Assembly: GCA_016987375.1 (NCBI GenBank)
Contig: PJRA01000018.1
Location: forward strand, 573,397 to 592,206
DNA: 18,810 bases
Direction of reading: 5' to 3'
From: Brachionus koreanus
Lineage: Eukaryota > Rotifera > Eurotatoria > Ploima > Brachionidae
Position 1 is the stretch's first letter; each line of letters opens with the position of its first letter. The notes below the pieces were generated by a model. It searched no databases, was not told where the DNA came from, and saw only the letters and a program-made list of their open reading frames with translations. The translations under genes were made by a program, and so were the position numbers. Positions 1-7,746 of the stretch are shown in pieces.

Positions 1-37
1 TTTAAAAAAAAAAGTTCCATTAAGACAAAAAATAAGT

Positions 38-1639
38 CTACATAATTAAACAATTTGTTTTCTTTAGCTTGGTGGCTTGGTTAACATTGGTCTTGAGAGG
101 CTCGGGCACGTGATCAACAGGCTGATGGGACGCGATCTCCTCCTCGGTCGAGTAGAATTTCTCCGAGCCCAAATTGTTGCCTGTGGCCGGGTCAGCCGCC
201 TGGCAGTAGTTTTGCAAGTAGTTTATCATGCGGCACGAGCCCAGCTCGTTCTCTTGGACGTCGCGCGGCAGCGGCGCCATCTCTTCCACAATCAGCGCAT
301 GCTTTTTCCCAAACCACTCGCTCTCTCTTATCTCATCAATTGACCATCGTTTTACCATGTCTTTATCCAGCATGCCTCGCAGCAAAGCAGACAAATTTCT
401 GTCGCACACACTTGGTAGTTTAATTTCACAATCAGAGCGAATCATCTCGAATATTTGATGCAAAGTTTGTCCTTGAAAAGGCAGGGTGCCCGTAGTCAAC
501 TGATACAGAGTGATGCCTGACGACCAAATGTCTATTTTGGTCGCGTTTCTCAATATAAACAGCTCGTCTATGTCCTCGTCGAGCATCTCTGGACACTGAA
601 ACATGGGCGTACACTGTTGTATGGGAAATTTGCCCGTGCCCGAACTCGACAACAAATTCGGGTTGATTTCGTCGCTATTTTTCTCATCCACTTCATCTTC
701 ATTCGCCTTCTCCTTCAACATGGTGGCGTACTCCTCTTCGCAGAACAAGCCCAAGTCGGCCGATATGCTAAAATCGCATATTTTCAACACGTCATCGCAC
801 GTGACCAGCAAATTGCCCGGCTTTATGTCATTGTGGATTATGTTTAGCGAGTGAAGGTACTCCAAGCCGTCGATCAATTGTCTAAAGTAGTAATTGGCCT
901 GAAAATTGGTGAATCGTTTTAGAGGTGCGGTCTTGAGCAATTTTTCCAGACTTGTGATGCAATAGTCCATGAATATGTAGAGCTTGGGTGGTTTTTCCAA
1001 ATTGATCATTTGTGTTGTGCTTTTGAGCAGCGGGTCCTGGGCTTCGGTTTTTTTTTGATTGCCGCTCAGCGAGCCCTTTTCGAATGTTGAATAAAGTTTA
1101 ATGGTGTTTTTGTGGCCGAGCTTTTTCATTATTTTTATTTCTTTGCGCACATTTTCAACGCCCTTGGGTATTTTCCTCGACACCATTTTTAGATTGATTA
1201 TTTTGACGGCCCGTCTGGCCAAGCTGTCCATGTCAAGACACTCTTTTACTTTGCCGTAAGAGCCGTCGCCTAGCAACTCGCCCATCAGGTACTTGTCGAT
1301 CACTTTGGGCTGCTTTTGTCTCACGAATTCCATCGAGTCGACCCGCTTGAAGAAGGTTTCGTGGCCGACCGGGCTCTGCTCGTCGAACTCGTCGGCCATG
1401 TGCGCGAACTCTATGTCGTTTTGGTCGTCGTAGACATCCTCCTCTTCGGCCAGGTCGCCGCCCTCCCCGTCCCCCGTCTCTCGGCTCCGCTTTCCGTTCA
1501 GAAACTCCTCTTTGTAGTCGTATATGTCGTCGTTGAAAAAGTCACTGTTCATCATGTCCATCGGTGTGTGGTCGTAATTGAACGCTTCTTCTTCGTCTGC
1601 ATTCTCTTCGTAAAATATTTGCTGTTTGCTTTTCAACAT
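38..1639 (-). CDS. STK11: STK11/LKB1-type serine/threonine kinase, intronless, with CaaX box
   Basis: A 533-residue kinase in one open exon. LKB1 is the master kinase that activates AMPK-family kinases with STRAD and MO25 and controls polarity and energy balance. Seen here: an acidic N-terminus (1-100), the LKB1-like KYLMGELLGDGSYGKVKE loop (117-134), the ATP lysine K146 in RRAVKII, catalytic HNDIKPGN (269-276), metal-binding D289, and FQCPE (347-351) in the APE position. LYQLTTGTLPFQG and the DGLEYLHS helix also match LKB1. Odd points: DFG reads DFS (human LKB1 has DLG); there are insertions of about 30 residues (189-217) and about 40 residues (300-341, activation loop). The protein ends KKTNCLIM: CLIM is a CaaX box with M, predicting farnesylation as in human LKB1 (CKQQ). 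T528-N-C530 has the same spacing as human S428-A-C430. The start is the first ATG of the frame. It is divergent from the myosin gene. Confidence 0.93.
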   Translation of the reverse strand: MLKSKQQIFYEENADEEEAFNYDHTPMDMMNSDFFNDDIYDYKEEFLNGKRSRETGDGEGGDLAEEEDVYDDQNDIEFAHMADEFDEQSPVGHETFFKRVDSMEFVRQKQPKVIDKYLMGELLGDGSYGKVKECLDMDSLARRAVKIINLKMVSRKIPKGVENVRKEIKIMKKLGHKNTIKLYSTFEKGSLSGNQKKTEAQDPLLKSTTQMINLEKPPKLYIFMDYCITSLEKLLKTAPLKRFTNFQANYYFRQLIDGLEYLHSLNIIHNDIKPGNLLVTCDDVLKICDFSISADLGLFCEEEYATMLKEKANEDEVDEKNSDEINPNLLSSSGTGKFPIQQCTPMFQCPEMLDEDIDELFILRNATKIDIWSSGITLYQLTTGTLPFQGQTLHQIFEMIRSDCEIKLPSVCDRNLSALLRGMLDKDMVKRWSIDEIRESEWFGKKHALIVEEMAPLPRDVQENELGSCRMINYLQNYCQAADPATGNNLGSEKFYSTEEEIASHQPVDHVPEPLKTNVNQATKLKKTNCLIM

Positions 1640-1936
1640 TTTGCTTAATTTATTTCTAAATTTTTTTTTTATTTTTCGTAATGTTTATTCAAACGAACGA
1701 AATTTTTATACATCATAAACTTTCTTTCTCTCTTATTATTATTATTATTATTTTTATATACGCTTTTTATATGTGTATATCTAAAATAAAGGTAAATAGA
1801 AAAAAAAATTTATAAACATTTTATTTTTTCTCAAATATAATTTTTTTATTCAACGAAATAATTGCATTCAAAATAATAATAGGCGTGTTTTTTACGCTCA
1901 AGAAATAAATTTATTTTTTTTTTTACAAAATTATAA

Positions 1937-2722
1937 TTATCTAATTATAGATAAGATAGGCATTTTTTTTTGGTTGGTATTGGATTATTATTTGATTTAA
2001 CTTTTGATAAAACTCAAGTTTATTCCAAGTTATAAAGTTTAAGTAATTATTGTTATACTAATTATCTAATAATAGACAAGATAAATAAAATAAAATTTTA
2101 TTTGATTTTTAATTTGAATTATGTGCACGTATTCCAAAATTAATCAAAAAAAAATAATTCTAATTATAGATAAGATAATTATCTAAATTTAGACAAGATA
2201 ATTTGCAAACACAAAATTATTGAACTAAATAACCCAAATGCACTTGATTAGTTGCCTCTTTTTTTTATCATTATCGTTATCTAATAATAGATAGCAAAAA
2301 AATTAAATTTTTCAATTTTGATTTATGCTAGAAAAATAAATAAAAGAAAAAACTAATTTCACATGAACATCATGTTTTGATGAGTGATAAAATTTTGCGT
2401 TTTTTAAAAAGTTGATAACAAATTTTTTACTATAGCATTTTGTAATTCCAAAACATTAAAAGGTTCTAAAAGTACTTAAAGTATCAAGAGTAAAAGATTG
2501 ATTTAGAAAAAAAAATTATTAGTAGTGATACGAGCTTTCAGAAGAAGAAAGGGTCAGGTATATGTACGATATTTTGTAGCTTTTAGTATTGCTTTTCATG
2601 AGAAGTGAATCTATCTTTTGGAAATTTTGATAGCAGAAATCAATTATTGTACCCATCCAAATCAGCTCAAGACTGACAGATGACTAAAGACTAGATTTTT
2701 GAAATTATCTAATAATAGATAA
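1937..2722. repeat. Cluster of TTATCTA-N4-TAGATAA palindromes (GATA-type)
   Basis: A palindromic motif recurs: TTATCTAATTATAGATAA at 1937-1954 (followed by GATA), a variant with TAGACAAGATAA at 2062-2084, a half copy from 2160 running into a full variant at 2179-2201, TTATCTAATAATAGATAG at 2277-2294, and TTATCTAATAATAGATAA at 2705-2722. Each arm holds WGATAR, the recognition core of GATA zinc-finger factors, so the unit is two GATA sites facing outward across about 4 bp. I saw no comparable cluster elsewhere in the window. It could be a regulatory cluster for the flanking divergent genes, or the debris of a small repeat. Confidence 0.65.
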
Positions 2723-2874
2723 TCTGATAATTTTCTATAAAATTTATTTTTCTGTATCTAAATAACGTCTCATTAACAACAAAGGAAAATTTGGATTCTG
2801 AATTAGCTTTTGGTTCAATTGATTTAAAAAAAAAATTCACAAATTAGTATCCTAGACTTAAAAATTATTCTCAT

Positions 2875-2930
2875 AATAAATAAATAAAAAAAGAAAAAAA
2901 AATATATATATATATTTTTTTATTTATTTT
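2875..2930. repeat. A/T inverted repeat with (TA)n loop
   Basis: A run of AATAAATAAAAAAA is followed by A-rich and TATATATATA sequence and then TTTTTTTATTTATT, giving an inverted repeat able to form a hairpin. It lies about 90 bp before the myosin ATG. Such structures arise easily in AT-rich DNA, so no function is claimed. Confidence 0.5.
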
Positions 2931-3014
2931 CCAAGTTTCAGTACTTGAACAATTTTAGTAACTAATTTATTTGATCTGGTATTTATTTTGGATAACGAAT
3001 AGTTTTAAATACTA

Positions 3015-5677
3015 ATGAAATTAAGCGATAAACTAGCTATCAATTCTAGTAGGCATACTTGTTCTAATAATAGACTAATAGTAGAACAATTTAAATCTCA
3101 CGAGCTAAATCTAAATGCCAACAACAATACAATAGACATAGATAAGCAAATAGACTTGGTAGACAATTTGCACAAAACAAGCGGCAAGCTTCTCATCGAG
3201 TCTAGTAAAAGCTAACAATAGCAATAAATAAATAAAAAAAAAACTAAATTTATTAAAAATTTAAATTTTTTAAAGGGTCAACAAGCCTAGACGAACACGA
3301 ACATGAAGAAGAGACTTTGTGTCGTCAGAGCAAAAACTTGAGCGACATGTCACGCATCGACATACACACAATTTTGTCCGAATTAAATTCAAAATTTTTC
3401 TCACACAAGTACTACACCGAGGCATCGACCAACACACTAATAGCACTCAACCCTTTCAGAGACATAGGCGAACTTTACTCGCAGCAAATGATGAATTTTT
3501 ACAACAACAGCATCAACAACAACCGAGCTAACAATGCGTGTGCCGCACACATATACAAACATGCGGCGCATGCATGGCGCATGATCAAACACGCGCACAC
3601 AAACCAGTCAAATCAGACCGTTTTGGTTAGTGGCGACAGTGGCAGTGGCAAAACAAGAAGCATCAACTTTATAATTCAGTACTATTCGCACATAACGTCA
3701 GCTACTAGAAAATCAATTCAAATAAAAGACATTCTGCTCAAGACTAATTTGATATTGGAGTCATTCGGCAATGCCAAGACAGCGCTCAACGACAACAGCT
3801 CCAGATTTGGCAAATACATAAAGCTCTATTTTTGTGCCAACAGCTGCCAACTAGTATCGGCCAAACTCATCACCTATTTACTTGAAAAGACCAGATCGGT
3901 CAATTGTTCTCTTCATGAATGCTTTAACTTTCATGTGTTCTATCAGCTGTTGTTCGGCTCTGATGAGACCGAACGCTCCAAATACTTTCTTGATCAATCT
4001 TTGCTTAACAAACACTCCATGTATGATGATAATCCGGCTACTGCTGCTGCTGCTGCTGCTAGCAGAATGCTGTTTAAAAACAAACTAAATCAATTGAAGA
4101 GCTCGTTCAGACTAATTGATTTGAACGAGGAGAAAATATTTAGTGTTATAAGTGCTATAGCTCATTTGAATTGTTGTTTGTTCTCGTCCGAGTTGGCCAT
4201 GTCGCACGAGACCAAACAACACTTGCACAAAGCGGCCCGCTTGCTTCGCTTTGATCTAACTGATTTGACTAATTACTTGCTAGTGCATGAATTGCGCATA
4301 ACCAATTCTCACACAGATCTGATCAAAATACCGTGCAATTTAAATCAAATTAAAATGAGAAAAAACAGTCTTATCAAGCTCGTTTACAACGAGTTGTTCA
4401 AGCATCTGGTCAAGGCTATAAACAGTCGACTTGAGTTCGACACAGACACAGTCACAGTCACAGTCACAGACAAGCACAAGTGCATCGGCTTGCTTGACAT
4501 ATACGGCTTTGAGTCGGTCGACACTGCCAATAGCCTTGAACAATTGTGCATAAATTATGCTAATGAAAAATTGCAGAAAATTTTTATTGATTCTTACTTT
4601 AAATTGAATAAGCTCGAGTACGAGAGCGAATTTCCTTGCGAAGACTTTGCCATTGAATACAATGACAATTTGCCTCTTTTAAAATTGATTGAATCGCCGA
4701 GCAATTCTCTCTTTTGTCTGCTTAACGAGCAGTCTGTGCTAAAAAGCCACGATCACATGATAGACGAACAGCAACTCTTGTTCAAAATAAGACAAACATT
4801 TGCCGCTCACACCGACCTAATATACGAGCCGAGGCCGAATTGCCGAAGCCAATTTTTCATACGTCACTATGCGGGCCGCGTCGGGTACAACACCGACTCG
4901 TTGGTCAGCAAAAATGCCGACCATGTGCCCGACGATTTGCTAAAATTTGTGACAAAGTCATTTTTTTTGTCTGATATAGTGGCCGATCATGTGGACAAAT
5001 TGAGCCGTCCGCGGCACAAAAAATCAACTGTATTGGCCAAGTTTAAAAAAAATCTCGACAACTTGATATCTAACTTGAACAAGACAAACATTTTGTATGT
5101 GAGATGCATTAAGCCCAATTGTGAGCTAAAGCCGGACCATTTTGACCATGAGCTAGTGCACAATCAGCTCGAATCGTGCGGTATTATATCACTATTGAAT
5201 TTGTCCAAACAAGGCTTTATACACAAATATAGCTACAAGTCATTTGCGCACAGATTTGTCTCTTTGGCGGCATTTATCAAGCGGGATAGATGCGCGGCCG
5301 AAATTAAAAATATGCTCGCACTGGCCAAATACAAACAGGCGTGTGTGAGAGTGTTAGAGCTAAGCCACGCCAACAAGCAAGACTATCGGCTCGGCTGGAG
5401 TAAAATATTTCTCAAAGACAAGCTGTTCCGGGCTCTGGACTCGCTGCTCGAGCAGACGAGCAGTGCTGCCGCCGCTCTCATTCAGTGCGCATGGAGGCGC
5501 TACAAACTGAGGCTTTTGAACGCCTCGGCCACCATAATTCAGAATTGGTGGAGGACTATGATGACCACCAGCAGGCAATCATCATCCATTCAAATAGACT
5601 CTGTCTCTATTCAAAGCTCAAATTATCTCATTGAACTTGATATTGTTGAGGAAAAATTAAACATGAAAAAAGAATAA
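3015..5677 (+). CDS. MYO19: MYO19-like unconventional myosin motor, two exons, short tail
   Basis: An actin-based motor. Exons 3015-3204 and 3276-5677 join in phase (A+GG = Arg64) across a 71-bp GT-AG intron and give 863 residues. Motor motifs: P-loop GDSGSGKT (183-190; usual GESGAGKT), switch I NDNSSRFGK (235-243), LLEKTRS, switch II LLDIYGFES (469-477), then LCINYANEKLQ. Family placement rests on MYO19-like stretches: YYTEASTNTLIALNPF, SNQTVLVSGDSGSGKT, the KFKKNLDNL segment before YVRCIKPN, and QLESCGIISLLNLSKQGF. Two IQ motifs follow (about 798-809 and 816-826), then only about 37 residues, whereas human MYO19 has a mitochondrial outer-membrane tail of roughly 150 residues. Residues 1-90 are low-complexity and unrecognised. 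In-frame microsatellites code Ala6 (near 4037-4063) and TVTVTVT (near 4441-4471). Class assignment is from remembered family sequence; a related class is possible. Confidence 0.85.
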
Positions 5678-5725
5678 ATTTTGTTATTATAAAGCAAAAA
5701 TAAAAAAAAAATTTTATTTTTATTT

Positions 5726-5730
<5 letters not shown>

Positions 5731-5757
<27 letters not shown>
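5731..5757. repeat. (CT)n microsatellite
   Basis: Twenty-seven bases of uninterrupted CT dinucleotides, about 50 bp after the myosin stop codon and so probably in its 3' untranslated region. It directly follows a T-rich run. Confidence 0.95.
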
Positions 5758-5761
<4 letters not shown>

Positions 5762-6074
5762 TTTTTTGTTTGATTAGAGCTGAAAAATTATAACTAACCT
5801 TTTGTGTTTTATCACTATTTTTGTTGTTGTTGTTGTTGTGCTTTTATCTATGCCAAAATGGTAAAATTTAATTTGATTTTGATGTATTTTAGTAGGTTTT
5901 AATTTAAGAGAAAAATATGCGTTTTTGGAATTCTAGCTAGTGCGTATAAATAAAGTAAATTAAAATGCTAAATTGAAAGCTTATGTTCATAATTAATTTT
6001 ACACTAAGCACTAATTTGTCTTTGGTTGTTTAATATTTGTTTGTACATTTAGATAAACAAGGAAAAATAAGCTG

Positions 6075-6715
6075 ATTTTAAAGTTAGAACAATCAAGAGT
6101 GATTTAATTGAGATCATAAATGGAATTGACTTTTCTGCTAAGAAAATACACCCAATATATTGTGGAGCGCCACAAGGCCTCATCAGTTGTCTCTCATCAA
6201 CTATCTTTATTATTTATTTCAGTTTCATAGAGAAAACGCTGCTAGTGAATTTTTGTTAAACTTGGGGCTTTAAAATTAACCTTTCAAAAACTTGTTACAC
6301 AACATTTACAACAGCAAGACAAAGAAAAAACCATGAGCTCAAATACAAATTAAAGCTCCAAATCGGAAGTCTTGAAGCCCCTTTAGAACCAAATACCACA
6401 TTTCATTTGAATAAAGCTTTACCCTAAAATCAGCAACCAAAAAAGAAGCTTATTCCTAAAACTAATTTACTCAGAAGAATTCAGTTGTACAAGTTATTAA
6501 TTAGATCCTTTTTTGACTACTTTTTTGTGCATAATCAGTGCAGGGTTTGAAAGAATCAAGTCAAGCCTTCAGAAAATTCAAAACAAGATTCTAAAAATTA
6601 TTAAGTATTTTCAAATTAAAATCTCTAGTCGAACTTAAGTAGAATACTTAAGCTTGAAACGATTGAAGAGAGAACTTTATATTTGTTAACCGGTAAACAA
6701 ATACCAGATGAAAAA
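6075..6715 (+). mobile_element. Degenerate non-LTR retrotransposon (LINE) reverse-transcriptase fragment
   Basis: Translating the plus strand in one frame gives EIINGIDFSAKKIHPIYCGAPQG (last six residues at 6161-6178), which matches the RT block ending in GVPQGS, followed by a decayed PLLFxIYI-like block. Same frame from 6263: WGFKINLSKTCYTTF, the block usual after the catalytic YADD box, then LLRRIQLYKLLIRSFFDY (after 6449), the thumb region. After a shift to another frame at 6549: ERIKSSLQKIQNKILKII and YLSLKRLKREL, typical of the post-RT tail. The FADD/YADD catalytic box itself is missing, and there are stops plus a frameshift, so it is dead. The pattern fits the CR1/Jockey side of non-LTR elements, but I cannot fix the clade. 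Confidence 0.8.
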
Positions 6716-7746
6716 GCTAAAAAAATATGAAAACATAATTAGAAAAAATTAATAAAATAAAAGTAAGAAAAATATATAATATAATAAAATTTTAAAAGTA
6801 AAAAAATTTAATTATCATTGTAATCAAATTATCATATAATTTTTTTTTTCTATAGAGAAAATATTCATATTTGTTTTTAAATTTTGCTAAAAAAAATCTA
6901 TTAGTAAATTTAGTAAAAAAATATCCAAATGTTGATTCACCAAATTTTGGCTGTAAAGCTGATTCAATATGATGATTCTTGTTCCTTAATTCGTAGATTA
7001 AATTTTTCACTGCGTTTGTTTTTAGTTGCTCTGCTAAAATTGGTAGACTTTTAAGATAAATACTAAATTTGTTGAACAATTAACCAAATACAAAAAAGAT
7101 AATGCTGTAATTTAAATAATCAATAATTTATATTTTATTTAAATAAAAAATTTATTCAAATTTTGATTTTGATGGAAGTAAAATTAACTATGCTAAATTC
7201 TATAATTAAATTGTACTGTCACTTAAATTTAATTTAATTTTTTAATTAAATATACTGTCATTAAAAATTAAAAAATTATTGATTTTGATTACAAAAAAAA
7301 ATATGTAAAATATAAAATTCAAGAAAAAAAATTGATTCAATCTACAAGCATTACTTAAATATTTATAAACATTAAATAATAATTATCAATTTGTGTAACA
7401 AAAGAAAATGCATTACAAAAAAAAAGAAAAACATTAATTTTTTCTTTTTCCTATATGTATAAAATAAAGATCAAGTGGTTATTTTTTATTTTTGGAAATT
7501 TATTTTTCATCTAAACATTTTAAATTTATAAATAGAATTTTTATTTTAAACATTTTAAAGTTTGTTTAAGTAAAATTGAATAAATGAGACAAAAAAAATA
7601 GAAAAAAAAAGTGGACAAAAATAAAGTGAAAATTTTATTTTTTGAAATTTTTTTTTTTTATTCAAATAATAAATCAACCGATTTGACTGTTTTACAGCAT
7701 AATAAAACAAAAATGAAATATTTATATATTTTAGATTTTGATTAAT

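Larger units (their letters stand above)
1640..3014. promoter_or_regulatory. Divergent intergenic region between STK11 and MYO19-like gene
   Basis: A 1375-bp A/T-rich spacer between two genes transcribed away from each other, so it should carry both promoters. I see no coding exon. It contains a cluster of GATA-type palindromes (1937-2722), a long A/T hairpin (about 2875-2930) and many homopolymer runs. There is no convincing TATA box that stands out from the AT background. Just before the kinase ATG the minus strand reads AATTAAG-caaa-ATG, a possible but weak splice acceptor. Confidence 0.6.
5678..7746. other. Convergent intergenic region between MYO19-like and API5
   Basis: About 2.07 kb between the two stop codons. 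It holds a (CT)n tract, a (TTG)n run near 5822, and a decayed LINE reverse-transcriptase segment (about 6075-6715). From about 6720 to 7746 I see only A/T-rich sequence with no supported gene. Confidence 0.6.

Noticed and set aside
1316..1648. A 110-codon plus-strand open frame opposite the kinase N-terminus
   Set aside because: Antisense shadow of the acidic N-terminus of the LKB1-type kinase; the V/L/H-rich translation is typical of a shadow frame.
3317..3319. Start of the myosin main exon at a TTG codon
   Set aside because: TTG is not the start: the frame continues upstream to 3276 and joins in phase to the ATG exon at 3015 across a 71-bp intron.
6792..7079. A 95-codon minus-strand open frame next to the LINE relic
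   Set aside because: Its translation is rich in F, K, N and Y as expected from random A/T-rich DNA, and I recognise no domain. It could be a diverged element piece, but nothing supports a gene.
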